From Govania unica (lineage in GTDB: Bacteria; Pseudomonadota; Alphaproteobacteria; Sphingomonadales; Govanellaceae), in NCBI RefSeq assembly GCF_027920805.1, contig NZ_JANWOI010000002.1:186001-250000 (forward strand): a stretch of 64,000 nucleotides of DNA, in the 5' to 3' direction. The position numbers and the translations under genes are program-made. The notes beneath the pieces were generated by a model. The model did no database searches. It saw only the letters and a program-made list of their open reading frames with translations, and had not been told where the DNA came from. Positions within the stretch are counted from its first letter, which is position 1, and each line of letters begins with the position of its first letter. Of the stretch, positions 29,729 through 38,770 are shown in pieces.

Positions 29729-30598
29729 TTAGCGTTTGCCTTGCAAACTGCCGAAGAAGCGGAAGAATTCGCTGTCTGGCGACAACACCAGAGTGGTGTC
29801 TTCGGGCGACATGGCTTCTTTGTAGGCTTGCATGGAGCGATAGAAGGCGAAGAAATCGGGATCGCGTCCGACCGCTTCGGCAAACACGCGGGCGGCATCG
29901 CCATCACCTTTACCGCGAATGATCTGGGCTTCGCGTTGGGCGTCGGCGATCAGCACCGTGCGTTCCTTATCGGCGCGGGAGCGAATGCCCTGGGCCAGTT
30001 CGGCTCCGGTGGCGCGGGCTTCGCGGGCTTCGCGTTCACGTTCGGCGCGCATCCGTTTGAAGATGGCTTCGGAGTTCGCTTCCGGCAGGTCTGAGCGCTT
30101 GATGCGGACATCGATCACCTGGATGCCGAGGCCTTTGGCTTGGGCATTGGAGGCGTCGAGAATGGCCGACAGCAGTTTGGTACGATCTTCGCTCAGCATA
30201 GCGGTAAACGGCACGCTGCCCATGACCCGGCGCAGGACCGAGTTGACAATGGTTTCAAGCCGGTCGGCGGCGCCTTCCTCGTTCGAAACAGCCTGATAGA
30301 GCAACAGCGGGTTTTCGATGCGGAAGCGGGCATAGGCGTCGACGATCACGCGCTTTTGATCGGCGGTGATGACTTCTTTCTGGGCGAGTTCAAGCGGCAG
30401 CACGCGGCGGTCGAGAATGACCACCGATTGCCAGGGCAGTTTGAAGTTCAGCCCGGCTTCGGTCACGGTGCGTTGCGGTTTGCCGAACTCGATGACGAGG
30501 GCCTGTTGCGTTTCCTTGACCTGGAAGGTGGAGCTGGTGGCGAGGATCACCAGAAGGAAAAGACCAATGATCAGGACGGTCAGACGATTGCTGGTCAT
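29729..30598 (-). CDS. hflC: FtsH modulator HflC (SPFH/band 7)
   Basis: 289 residues. One N-terminal membrane helix (about 7-25) and an SPFH domain, then a Glu/Arg/Ala-rich coiled coil (KRMRAEREREAREARATG). With HflK it forms a cage around the FtsH protease in the inner membrane. Its ATG overlaps the hflK stop by 4 bases (ATGA). Confidence 0.96.
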   Translation of the reverse strand: MTSNRLTVLIIGLFLLVILATSSTFQVKETQQALVIEFGKPQRTVTEAGLNFKLPWQSVVILDRRVLPLELAQKEVITADQKRVIVDAYARFRIENPLLLYQAVSNEEGAADRLETIVNSVLRRVMGSVPFTAMLSEDRTKLLSAILDASNAQAKGLGIQVIDVRIKRSDLPEANSEAIFKRMRAEREREAREARATGAELAQGIRSRADKERTVLIADAQREAQIIRGKGDGDAARVFAEAVGRDPDFFAFYRSMQAYKEAMSPEDTTLVLSPDSEFFRFFGSLQGKR

Positions 30599-31683
30599 TG
30601 GCTGTCTCCTGAGCTTTGGACACTGGCCTTGCGTTTGGTCAGTTCCGGCAGCGGCATATAGGGTTGCACGCCATTTCCGGCTTTCTTGTCGACAACGATC
30701 TTATTCATGCCCTTGAGGATTTCTTCCATCGTCTCAAGATAGATGCGCTGCTTGGTGACGTCCTTCGCCTGCTGATAGGCCACAAGCACGGCGGAGAAGC
30801 GGCTGGCTTCCCCCTGGGCGCGGGCGACGATCTGGGCGCGGTAAGCTTCGGCGTCCTGGGTCAGCTTTGTGACTTCCCCACGGGCGCGCGGAATGACGTC
30901 GTTCTGATAGGCTTCAGCTTCGTTCTGCAAACGCTCTTTATCGGCCTGTGCGGCTTGCACGTCGCGGAAGGCGTCGATCACGGTTGCCGGTGGGTCGACC
31001 CGCGACAATTGGACCTGACGGACTTCAACGCCGATCTTGTAGCTGTTGAGAACTTGTTGAATGCGTTCCTGGGCGTCGACTTCGATGCGCTGGCGGCCTT
31101 CGGTCAGGGCTGACTGAATGGGCGTGCGGCCGATGATCGAGCGCATGATGCTTTCGGAGGCGGCTTCGATGGTGCGTTCCGGATCGCGGACATTGAACAG
31201 ATACTGTTCAGCATCGCGAATCTTCCAGAACACCGAGAATTCCACGTCGACGATATTTTCGTCGCCGGTCAGCACCAGACCTTCGCGGGTGGCTTCCGGC
31301 CCACGGCGGCGGGCGGCGACTTCCTCGCTCGGGAAACCGATCTTGACGCGGTTGACTACGGTCACCTTGGGCGTCATCACAGTCTCGATGGGTGCAGGCA
31401 GGTGGTAATGCAGACCGGGAGCTGTCTTGTCCACATATTTGCCAAAGCGCAGCACAACGCCCTGTTCATCCGGAGATACAGTATAAATACCGGTGGCCAG
31501 CCAGGCGAGCGCCACGATGCCGGCGACGATCATGAGGCCGCGTTGGCCAAATCCGCCAGGCAACGCGCCCTTCAGCTGGTCTTGACCACGCCGCAGCAAG
31601 TCTTCGAGATTCGGGGGATCACCACGACCACTTGGGCCTTGGCCCCATGGGTTGCGGCCACCGCCATTGTTTTGCCAGGGCAT
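30595..31683 (-). CDS. hflK: FtsH modulator HflK (SPFH/band 7)
   Basis: 362 residues. A Gly/Pro/Asn-rich cytoplasmic N-terminus (NNGGGRNPWGQGPSG) typical of HflK precedes a membrane helix (about 50-70) and the SPFH domain (VSPDEQGVVLRFGKY). The coiled coil DAEAYRAQIVARAQGEASRF is canonical. Partner of HflC downstream, translationally coupled. Divergent from apbC. Confidence 0.97.
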   Translation of the reverse strand: MPWQNNGGGRNPWGQGPSGRGDPPNLEDLLRRGQDQLKGALPGGFGQRGLMIVAGIVALAWLATGIYTVSPDEQGVVLRFGKYVDKTAPGLHYHLPAPIETVMTPKVTVVNRVKIGFPSEEVAARRRGPEATREGLVLTGDENIVDVEFSVFWKIRDAEQYLFNVRDPERTIEAASESIMRSIIGRTPIQSALTEGRQRIEVDAQERIQQVLNSYKIGVEVRQVQLSRVDPPATVIDAFRDVQAAQADKERLQNEAEAYQNDVIPRARGEVTKLTQDAEAYRAQIVARAQGEASRFSAVLVAYQQAKDVTKQRIYLETMEEILKGMNKIVVDKKAGNGVQPYMPLPELTKRKASVQSSGDSQ

Positions 31684-31810
31684 ACAGGAGGCTCCTTGTG
31701 CGATGCCGCCTGCTGATAAAATGGATGCAGGCGGTGACGATTGACTGTCTCGCGTTATATGCTACCTAACCGACTGGCGCAACGGCCGACGGCGAGCGGC
31801 TTTAGCTTCT

Positions 31811-31833
31811 ATTCAAGGGTTTGGCCCTTGAAT
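31811..31833 (+). promoter_or_regulatory. Stem-loop in the apbC leader
   Basis: ATTCAAGGG-TTTGG-CCCTTGAAT is a perfect 9-bp hairpin ending 29 bases before the apbC start codon. No T-run follows. It could affect messenger stability or translation; function unknown. Confidence 0.45.
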
Positions 31834-31862
31834 AAGGGCTTCTCACCCCCATGGAGAGTGAA

Positions 31863-32993
31863 ATGGCTGAGATCATCCGGGAACAGGTATTGGCGGCGCT
31901 CGGCCGTGTGGAAGATCCAGCCTCGGGCCAGGATGTGGTCAGCCGTGGTCTTATTCAGGGTGTTGTGATCCGTGGCGGCCATGTGGGCTTTGCCATCGAA
32001 GTCACGCCGGAGCAGGGGCCCCATGCGGAACCGCTGCGGCTGGCTTGCGAAACGGCGGTCAAAGCCATTCCCGGCGTGACCGACGTGACAGCGGTGCTGA
32101 CGGCCGAACATGTGCCTACAGCCGGCGCGCAGACGACCGTCCCGCCCAAACCGCATCACCCGCATCAGCCTCAGGCTGCCCATAAGCCGGGCGTTGCCGG
32201 GGTGGCGAAAATTATTGCTGTCGCCAGTGGCAAGGGCGGTGTCGGCAAATCCACCACGGCTGTCAATCTGGCGGTGGCACTGTCCCGGCGCGGTTTGCGG
32301 GTTGGCTTGATGGATGCCGATATTTACGGTCCCTCGGTGCCGAAGCTGCTTGGAATTTCCGCGAAACCCAGGACGCGCGAGGATAAAAAAATTCTGCCCA
32401 TGCAGGCTCATGGCATCGTCGCCATGTCCATCGGCTTCATGGTCGATCCCGACACCGCCATGATCTGGCGCGGGCCCATGGTCATGGGGGCGTTGCAGCA
32501 ATTGCTGGGTGATGTGGCCTGGGACGCATACGGGCCGCTCGATATCCTGGTGGTCGACATGCCGCCCGGTACGGGTGACGCGCAATTGACCATGGCGCAA
32601 CGGGTCCCGCTTGCGGGGGCGGTCATTGTCTCGACGCCACAGGACATTGCCTTGATTGATGCGCGCAAGGGCATCACCATGTTCCAGAAGGTCAATGTCC
32701 CGATTCTTGGTCTGGTCGAGAATATGAGCAGCTTTATCTGCCCTCATTGTGGCGGAGAAAGCCAGATCTTCGGTCACGGCGGCGCGCGGGCCACGGCGGA
32801 ACAGTTCGGGGCGCCGTTCCTCGGTGAAATCCCGCTGAAACTCGCGATCCGGGAGACGTCAGACGCAGGCGCGCCGATCACGGCGTCGGAGCCGGATGGA
32901 CCTGAGGCCGCGGCCTATCTTGCCTTGGCCGACAATCTGCTTGGTCAGTTGGGTGGCGCGGTGCCGGTCATGCCGGAAATTTTATTCGAATAG
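31863..32993 (+). CDS. apbC: Mrp/NBP35-type iron-sulfur cluster carrier ATPase
   Basis: 376 residues from the ATG at 31863, which has GGAG 6 bases upstream; the ATG at 31851 contains that site and is rejected. An N-terminal MIP18/DUF59 domain (1-80) is followed by a Pro/His-rich linker and a deviant Walker A (SGKGGVGKST, Lys124 and Lys129). The CPHC pair that binds the bridging 4Fe-4S cluster is near residue 297. It delivers Fe-S clusters to apoproteins in the cytoplasm. Confidence 0.96.
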   Translation: MAEIIREQVLAALGRVEDPASGQDVVSRGLIQGVVIRGGHVGFAIEVTPEQGPHAEPLRLACETAVKAIPGVTDVTAVLTAEHVPTAGAQTTVPPKPHHPHQPQAAHKPGVAGVAKIIAVASGKGGVGKSTTAVNLAVALSRRGLRVGLMDADIYGPSVPKLLGISAKPRTREDKKILPMQAHGIVAMSIGFMVDPDTAMIWRGPMVMGALQQLLGDVAWDAYGPLDILVVDMPPGTGDAQLTMAQRVPLAGAVIVSTPQDIALIDARKGITMFQKVNVPILGLVENMSSFICPHCGGESQIFGHGGARATAEQFGAPFLGEIPLKLAIRETSDAGAPITASEPDGPEAAAYLALADNLLGQLGGAVPVMPEILFE

Positions 32994-33008
32994 TGAGGGA
33001 AAAAATCG

Positions 33009-33449
33009 ATGGCCGTGGCCTTGAAATATGATCCTGAAGATTATCCGGATGTGTACATCGCGGACATTCTGAAATCCGTCAAAACCATCGCCATGCTCGG
33101 CGCGAGCGATAACGAGTTTCGCCCGAGCTATGGGGTCATGCGGTATTTGCAGAAAAAAGGCTATCGGGTCATTCCGATCAACCCGCGTCTGGCGGGCAAG
33201 GAACTCCATGGCGAGACCGTCTATGCCGAGCTGAGCGACGTGCCGCTGGCTATCGACATGGTCGATATTTTCCGCCGCACTGAAGATCTGCCCGAAGCCA
33301 TGCGGGAATCGATCGGCATCGGGGCGAAAGTGATCTGGGCTCAACTCGGGCTCAGGGATGATGACGTTGCCGCCTGGGCCGAGGCGCAGGGCCTGAGGGT
33401 GGTCATGAACCGTTGCCCGGCCATCGAGATCCCAAGACTGGGGCTTTAG
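33009..33449 (+). CDS. CoA-binding domain protein (YccU-like)
   Basis: 146 residues with a single Rossmann-type CoA-binding domain: IAMLGASDNEFRPSYGVMRYL, a basic YRVIPINP strand and WAQLGL. It is the size of E. coli YccU. It lies 15 bp after apbC and is probably co-transcribed. The role of this family is unknown. Confidence 0.88.
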   Translation: MAVALKYDPEDYPDVYIADILKSVKTIAMLGASDNEFRPSYGVMRYLQKKGYRVIPINPRLAGKELHGETVYAELSDVPLAIDMVDIFRRTEDLPEAMRESIGIGAKVIWAQLGLRDDDVAAWAEAQGLRVVMNRCPAIEIPRLGL

Positions 33450-33459
33450 GCGTTCTGGT

Positions 33460-33729
33460 TTAAAGCTTGGTCAGCAGATCGGTAAGTTCGGCGAGTTTGC
33501 GGCGTTGTTCCTCGGCATCGCCGGATTGGATGGCGGCATGGACGCAGTGGGCCATATGGTCTTTCAGGATCACCTGTTCGACCTGTTTGAGCGCGGCCGA
33601 GACGGCGCGCAGCTGGGTCACCACATCAATGCAATAACGATCATCGGTGACCATGCCGTTGATGCCGCGAATTTGCCCCTCGATACGCTTCAAGCGATTG
33701 AGGCAGGATTGTTTGGTTTCCGTTTCCAT
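33460..33729 (-). CDS. csoR: Copper-sensing repressor, CsoR family
   Basis: 89 residues, all-helical DUF156 regulator. The Cu(I) ligand pattern Cys33, His58, Cys62 has exactly the 25- and 4-residue spacing of CsoR (Cys-His-Cys). It is divergent from copA, with two operators between them, and is expected to repress both until copper binds. The inferred -10 lies only about 7 bases from the ATG, so its messenger may be leaderless. RcnR-type nickel/cobalt sensors are the alternative, but they have a different ligand set. Confidence 0.93.
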   Translation of the reverse strand: METETKQSCLNRLKRIEGQIRGINGMVTDDRYCIDVVTQLRAVSAALKQVEQVILKDHMAHCVHAAIQSGDAEEQRRKLAELTDLLTKL

Positions 33730-33731
33730 CC

Positions 33732-33788
33732 TTGACCTATACCCATGGGGGGTATATTAATCAAGGAAAATATACCCCCCTCAGGTAT
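33732..33788. promoter_or_regulatory. Divergent csoR/copA promoter with two CsoR-like operators
   Basis: Operator 1 is ATACCC-N5-GGGTAT (33739-33755); operator 2 is ATACCC-N5-AGGTAT (33772-33788), 33 bp apart centre to centre. The copA promoter reads TTGACC (33732) and TATTAA (33755), spacing 17. The csoR promoter on the other strand reads TTGATT (33759-33764) and TATAGG (33736-33741), spacing 17. Operator 1 lies in the spacer of both. Confidence 0.8.
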
Positions 33789-33806
33789 TATGGACGGAGC
33801 GATCTG

Positions 33807-36134
33807 ATGTCTCAATCCTGCTGTTCCCATACGAAGACCGAGCCACAGGGCAGTGTCCTTGACCCGGTCTGCGGCATGACGGTCGACCCGTTGAAGACCC
33901 CGCATCATGCCCCTCATGGTGGGCAGGAGTATCATTTCTGCTCCGCCGGCTGCCGGACCAAATTTATCGCCAATCCCGCACAGTATCTTGGCCCCAAAAA
34001 GCCTGAGCCCGTCGTGGTGCCGGGAGCGATTTATACCTGTCCCATGGATCCCGAGGTGCAGCAGGTCGGCCCTGGCACTTGTCCCATCTGCGGCATGGCG
34101 CTTGAGCCCATGATGCCGACGGCGGACGCGGGGCCCAATCCGGAACTGGTCGATATGACCAAGCGGTTCTGGATCGCGATTGCCCTGACGCTGCCGGTGT
34201 TCATTCTGGAAATGGGCGCGCATCTGTTTGACCTGCATCATCTGATTGCCCCGGCCACGTCCCATTGGATTCAGGCTGTTCTGGCCACGCCTGTTGTGCT
34301 GTGGGCCGGAGCGCCATTTTTTCAGCGCGGCTGGGAATCGCTCAAAAGCCGCCATTTCAATATGTTCACCTTGATCGCGCTCGGCACCGGCGTGGCCTGG
34401 CTGTGGAGCATGACGGCCTTGCTGGCGCCCGGACTGTTCCCGCAATCCATCCAGATGGCCGGGGGGCTCGTGCCGGTTTATTTCGAGGCGGCGGCGGTGA
34501 TCGTGACGCTGGTGCTGGTGGGGCAGGTGCTGGAGCTCAGGGCGCGGGACCGTACCGGGACGGCCATTCGTGCCTTGCTGAACCTTGCGCCCGAAACCGC
34601 CATTCGTCTGGCGGACGGCGGCGAGAGCGAAATTCCGCTTGCCGATGTGGTTCCCGGCGATCTGTTGCGGGTGCGCCCCGGCGCCAAGGTGGCGGTGGAT
34701 GGCCGCGTGACCGAGGGGCGGAGCGCGGTCGATGAATCCATGATCACCGGGGAATCCATGCCGGTCACCAAAACCGTGGGCGACAGCGTGATCGGCGGCA
34801 CCATCAATGGCAGCGGTAGCTTTGTCATGACCGCCGAGCATGTGGGGGCGGAAACCATGCTTGCCCGGATCGTGGCTCTGGTGGCGTCAGCGCAGCGCAG
34901 CCGGGCTCCGATGCAGCGGCTGGCCGACCGGGTGGCGGGCTTTTTCGTGCCCGTCGTTGTGCTGGTGGCTGTGCTCGCCTTCGTCGCCTGGATGCTGTTC
35001 GGGCCGGAGCCGCGCTTGACTTATGCCGTGCTCGCGGCGGTCAGCGTGGTGATCATTGCCTGTCCTTGCGCCCTTGGGCTTGCGACGCCGATGTCGATCA
35101 TGGTCGGGATCGGACGCGGGGCGGCGAATGGGGTGCTCATCCGCGACGCCGAGGCGCTGGAACGCATGGCCCATGTGGATGTGGTGATTGTCGACAAGAC
35201 CGGGACCTTGACCGAAGGCCGCCCGGCGGTGACGGCGGTGCAGCCCGTCAGCGGCGGCGATCCCCGTGCGCTTCTGGAGCTTGCAGCCAGCGTCGAGGCG
35301 CAAAGCGAGCATCCGATTGCGAGCGCCATTCTGCGCGCGGCCACGGAGCAGGGGCTCACCTTGAAGGCTGTAAGCGATTTCGATTCGCCCACAGGGCGCG
35401 GGGCGGAGGCCACATTAGACGGTCGCCGCATCCGCATCGGGCAGGGCCGTTACATGGCTGATCACGGCATTGTGACGGACGCCGTGACCGATGCGGCGGC
35501 ACAGCTTCGAGGAACCGGGGCGACGGTGGTTTATGTGGCGGCGGATCAGGCGTTGCTCGGGCTGATTGCCGTGGCCGATCCGGTCAAACCATCAAGCCTG
35601 GCTGCGGTTCAGGCCCTCCAGGCGGCGGGGGTCCATGTGGTGATGGCGACCGGCGACAATCTGGCAACGGCAAAAGCGGTGGCGCAGACGCTTGGCATTT
35701 CGGATGTCGAGGCCGAAGTTCTGCCCGCCGATAAGGAAGCGCTCGTCGCGCGGCTGCAATCGCAAGGCCGGGTCGTCGCCATGTGCGGTGACGGCGTCAA
35801 TGATGCGCCTGCCTTGGCCCGGGCCGATGTGGGCATTGCCATGGGCGCGGGCACGGCGGCGGCCATTGAAAGCGCCGGGGTGACTCTGGTGAAGGGCGAT
35901 CTTGGCGGTTTGCTCAAGGCACGCAAGCTGTCACGGGCGACAGTCGCCAATATCAAGGGCAATCTTACCTTTGCGTTTTTGTATAATGCGCTTGGGGTGC
36001 CGGTGGCGGCGGGGGTGCTTTATCCGGTGTTCGGGATTTTGCTTAGCCCTATGCTTGCGGCGGCGGCCATGTCCCTGAGTTCGGTCAGTGTGATCGCCAA
36101 TGCCTTGCGGTTGCGGGCCGTCCGACTGGATTGA
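33807..36134 (+). CDS. copA: Copper-exporting P1B-type ATPase
   Basis: 775 residues from the ATG at 33807 (GGAG about 7 bases upstream). Instead of the usual N-terminal CxxC metal-binding domains it has a YHS domain (DPVCGMTVD...CSAGC, about 15-60) and a heavy-metal-binding domain (YTCPMDPEV...CPICGM, about 75-105). Then come eight membrane helices with Cys419-Pro-Cys421, the phosphorylation site Asp463-KTGT, and [11 protein letters not shown]. The CPC motif and the CsoR operator point to Cu(I) export; this YHS/HMBD layout is known in CopA-like and silver-type pumps. Confidence 0.95.
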   Translation: MSQSCCSHTKTEPQGSVLDPVCGMTVDPLKTPHHAPHGGQEYHFCSAGCRTKFIANPAQYLGPKKPEPVVVPGAIYTCPMDPEVQQVGPGTCPICGMALEPMMPTADAGPNPELVDMTKRFWIAIALTLPVFILEMGAHLFDLHHLIAPATSHWIQAVLATPVVLWAGAPFFQRGWESLKSRHFNMFTLIALGTGVAWLWSMTALLAPGLFPQSIQMAGGLVPVYFEAAAVIVTLVLVGQVLELRARDRTGTAIRALLNLAPETAIRLADGGESEIPLADVVPGDLLRVRPGAKVAVDGRVTEGRSAVDESMITGESMPVTKTVGDSVIGGTINGSGSFVMTAEHVGAETMLARIVALVASAQRSRAPMQRLADRVAGFFVPVVVLVAVLAFVAWMLFGPEPRLTYAVLAAVSVVIIACPCALGLATPMSIMVGIGRGAANGVLIRDAEALERMAHVDVVIVDKTGTLTEGRPAVTAVQPVSGGDPRALLELAASVEAQSEHPIASAILRAATEQGLTLKAVSDFDSPTGRGAEATLDGRRIRIGQGRYMADHGIVTDAVTDAAAQLRGTGATVVYVAADQALLGLIAVADPVKPSSLAAVQALQAAGVHVVMATGDNLATAKAVAQTLGISDVEAEVLPADKEALVARLQSQGRVVAMCGDGVNDAPALARADVGIAMGAGTAAAIESAGVTLVKGDLGGLLKARKLSRATVANIKGNLTFAFLYNALGVPVAAGVLYPVFGILLSPMLAAAAMSLSSVSVIANALRLRAVRLD

Positions 36135-36230
36135 CCGGCATTTCGCGCATAGCTGCATGGCGGATGCCGGGGCTTGCCCAGACGGTCTGTTGTCCCTAAT
36201 GTCCGGATTCATCGGCATATCGGGGGTATT

Positions 36231-37157
36231 ATGGGCGAGTCCGTGCGTAGCCGTATCAGGCGAGTAATCGAGACAGACAACGGAACGGCGCTAGTTCTCG
36301 TTGCGGTGCTGTGCTGGGTGGGCAACTTTGTGGTGGCGCGGGCAGCGGCCGGGATCGTGCCGCCGGTGACGCTCGCCTTCGTGCGCTGGGTCGTGGCGGG
36401 GGGACTGGTATCGGCTTTTTACTGGCGGCAAATCCTGGTGGACTGGCCGCTGATGCGCCGCCATTGGGGCTGGCTACTGGTGCTCGGTGTAAGCGGGATC
36501 GGCATTTATAACAGTTTTGTTTATATCGGTCTGCAAACGACCATTGTACTCAATCTTTTGATACTGAACGCATCGCTCACCTTGATGGTGGCGCTCATCA
36601 GTTATCTGTTTTTCCGCGAACGTCTGAGGGCGCGGCAGAGTTTTGGCATTTTGCTGTCCATGGCGGGGGTGTTGTGGATCGTTCTTGGCGGCGACATCAC
36701 ATCTTTGCTGCATCTGTCATTCAATGACGGCGATCTCTGGATCATCAGCGGCGTTTTCAGCTATGCGATTTATACGGTGTTTCTGCGTAAACGGCCTGCC
36801 ATCCATCCCATGAGCTTTATTGCCGTGACATTCCTGATCGGGGCGATTTTCAATCTGCCGTTCTTCGTGTTGGAGGTCAACGCAGGGCAGAATCTCGATT
36901 GGAGCAATCCGGCGGCGCTGGCTACGATTGCCTATGTGGTGCTGTTTCCGTCGATTGTTTCCTATATCTGTTTCAATCGTGGGGTTGCGATTTTGGGGGC
37001 GACGCGGGCCAGCACCATCATGCTGACGTCTCCCATTATCGGAGCCGTTCTGGCGATGTTGGTGCTTGGCGAGCGCTTGACCATGGCCCATCTGGTTGGT
37101 GGTGTTCTGGTGTTTTCCGGCATTCTGGTCAGCCGTAAAAAAAGTGCTGGCGCATGA
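36231..37157 (+). CDS. EamA/DMT family transporter (1 of 2)
   Basis: 308 residues from the ATG at 36231 (GGGGG shortly upstream). Two EamA halves with ten membrane helices: WVGNFVVARAA...PPVTLAFVRW in the first, FSYAIYTVFLRKRP in the second, ending GGVLVFSGILVSRKK. Drug/metabolite transporter of the inner membrane, substrate unknown. The stop overlaps the start of a second EamA gene by 4 bases. Confidence 0.9.
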   Translation: MGESVRSRIRRVIETDNGTALVLVAVLCWVGNFVVARAAAGIVPPVTLAFVRWVVAGGLVSAFYWRQILVDWPLMRRHWGWLLVLGVSGIGIYNSFVYIGLQTTIVLNLLILNASLTLMVALISYLFFRERLRARQSFGILLSMAGVLWIVLGGDITSLLHLSFNDGDLWIISGVFSYAIYTVFLRKRPAIHPMSFIAVTFLIGAIFNLPFFVLEVNAGQNLDWSNPAALATIAYVVLFPSIVSYICFNRGVAILGATRASTIMLTSPIIGAVLAMLVLGERLTMAHLVGGVLVFSGILVSRKKSAGA

Positions 37158-38041
37158 CAGGCCAATCCATGTCGAGACGTGGATTTGTTCTTGTTATGCT
37201 GGCCGTTGTCCTGTGGTCCGGCAATTTCGTTTTTGTACGTGCGGCGGTCGATGTGGTGCCGCCGATGGCGTTGTCCTTTTATCGCTGGGTGCTTGCGAGC
37301 TGTCTTGCGATCGCCGTTGCCTGGCCGCATCTGCGGCGGGATTGGCCGCTGATAAAAGCCGGTTGGCGCAGTCTGTTGCTGTTGGGCATGACGGGCATCG
37401 CGGGCAATAGTCTGTTTGTTTTTTATGGCCTCAAAACCACGACGGCCATCAATGCTCTGCTGATGAACAGCATGTCGCCGTTGCTCACAGCACTGATAAC
37501 CTTTCTGTACTTCCGGGAACGGCCGCGCCTCAGCACCATGATCGGGTTGGCCCTGGCCATCTGCGGGGTTGTCTGGGTCGTAATCGGTGGGGATTGGCAT
37601 CTGTTGCGGACGCTGCGGCTTAACTCCGGCGATCTTTGGGTGTTGGTCGGGGTGGCAACCTACGCGGTTTATATGGCGTTCTTGCGCAAAGTACCGCCCA
37701 TGCATGATCTCAGCCTGAACGCAGCGACCTTCACTGTCGGCGCGATCACCCTGTTGCCGTTTTTCCTGTTTGAATATGCGGGAGGCGCTCGTTCGGACTG
37801 GAGTGCCCCGATCAGCTGGATCACCATTATTTATATGGCGGTTGGAACGTCGGTAATTTCCTATTTCTGTTTCAACAAGGCGATCCGCCTGATCGGTGCC
37901 ACCCGCGCGTCATCGTTCCTGTTGTTGACGCCGCCGATTGGTGCGGTGATTGCCATGATGACTCTTGGAGAGCGTTTGACGATGCCCCATGTCATCGGTG
38001 CAGCGTTGATTTTTGCCGGTCTATTTCTCGGTCGCCGATAG
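37154..38041 (+). CDS. EamA/DMT family transporter (2 of 2)
   Basis: 295 residues, start coupled to the previous gene by ATGA. It is clearly paralogous to that gene (WSGNFVFVRAAVDVVPPMALSFYRW against WVGNFVVARAAAGIVPPVTLAFVRW), so the pair arose by tandem duplication. It may work alone or, as in some small DMT pairs, as a heteromer; full ten-helix size favours independent carriers. Confidence 0.9.
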   Translation: MTGQSMSRRGFVLVMLAVVLWSGNFVFVRAAVDVVPPMALSFYRWVLASCLAIAVAWPHLRRDWPLIKAGWRSLLLLGMTGIAGNSLFVFYGLKTTTAINALLMNSMSPLLTALITFLYFRERPRLSTMIGLALAICGVVWVVIGGDWHLLRTLRLNSGDLWVLVGVATYAVYMAFLRKVPPMHDLSLNAATFTVGAITLLPFFLFEYAGGARSDWSAPISWITIIYMAVGTSVISYFCFNKAIRLIGATRASSFLLLTPPIGAVIAMMTLGERLTMPHVIGAALIFAGLFLGRR

Positions 38042-38064
38042 AATTGCTCACGCTTTTGTGTTCG

Positions 38065-38110
38065 TTGCCACAGGAATGACACAAGTTGAGCCGCAATTTG
38101 GCCGTGAATG
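38065..38110 (+). promoter_or_regulatory. Conserved upstream element of RcnB-like gene 1
   Basis: Two 11-bp direct repeats, TTGCCACAGGA and ATGACACAAGT (38065-38086), precede GCCGCAATTTGGCCGTGAATG (38090-38110), which lies 43 bases before the ATG. The same arrangement occurs before the second gene. The 11-bp phasing is typical of OmpR/PhoB-type regulators. Confidence 0.55.
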
Positions 38111-38153
38111 TTGGTAAATCTGCTGACAGTGACCATTCAGGCGGAGTTTGAAA

Positions 38154-38609
38154 ATGTTAGGGCTGAAAATTTTAAAGGCGATTGTCGGCGTTGCGTTCTT
38201 GACGGTTGCAACCGTCGGTGCTGCCATGGCTAACGGGCCGGGTCGTCACGATATGCGCGGCTCCCAGAACGTGGTGGTGATCGATCGCGGCGCGCGCCAT
38301 GCCATCGATAATTATTATGGCGGTTATTACAAAAACGCGAAAAGCTGCCCGCGCAACTTCAAATTCAAGCATGGCGTTTGCCGTCCGAACGGATGGAAGA
38401 AGCAGCGTTATGTCGTTGGCAAGCCTCTGCCGCGCACGGTTGTCATTCAGCCCATGCCGCCAGTTCTCATGAGGCAATTGCCGCCCGCACCGCGCGGATA
38501 TGGTTATCGCTATGTGGACGGTGACGTGCTGTTGATTGCGGATGCAACGCACCGCGTTGTCGATGCGGTCTTCGCTGTCAACGCCGCGATGAATGGCGGT
38601 CGTCGTTAA
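38154..38609 (+). CDS. RcnB-like secreted protein (tandem copy 1)
   Basis: 151 residues from the ATG at 38154, 7 bases after GGAG. Signal peptide to about residue 27 (ending AMANG). The C-terminal half has the RcnB-type pattern: KKQRYVVGKPLP, then PPAPRGYGYRYVDGDVLLIADATHRVVDAV. RcnB proteins are periplasmic and affect nickel/cobalt balance in E. coli; most homologues are uncharacterised. Two conserved Cys (SCPRNFKFKHGVCRP) may form a disulfide. A paralogue lies directly downstream. Confidence 0.7.
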   Translation: MLGLKILKAIVGVAFLTVATVGAAMANGPGRHDMRGSQNVVVIDRGARHAIDNYYGGYYKNAKSCPRNFKFKHGVCRPNGWKKQRYVVGKPLPRTVVIQPMPPVLMRQLPPAPRGYGYRYVDGDVLLIADATHRVVDAVFAVNAAMNGGRR

Positions 38610-38629
38610 AAATACCTGATGCTGAAATG

Positions 38630-38662
38630 AGCCTGTCCGGTCGGTACCGGGCAGGCTTTTTT
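38630..38662 (+). terminator. Terminator of RcnB-like gene 1
   Basis: AGCCTGtCCGGT pairs with ACCGGgCAGGCT and is followed by six T bases. It separates the two RcnB-like genes, so each must have its own promoter. Confidence 0.88.
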
Positions 38663-38679
38663 ATCTGCGCATCAGGTTG

Positions 38680-38726
38680 TCGTCACAAGCTTGTCACAGC
38701 GCGGCGCCGCAATTCTGCCGTGAATG
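38680..38726 (+). promoter_or_regulatory. Conserved upstream element of RcnB-like gene 2
   Basis: TCGTCACAAGC and TTGTCACAGCG (38680-38701) are 11-bp direct repeats, followed by GCCGCAATTCTGCCGTGAATG (38706-38726), which matches 19 of 21 bases of the element before gene 1 and lies 44 bases before the ATG. Confidence 0.55.
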
Positions 38727-38770
38727 GACATGACTTTGGGACCGTTAGAGTTCTAAGGAGCATCGTAGGG

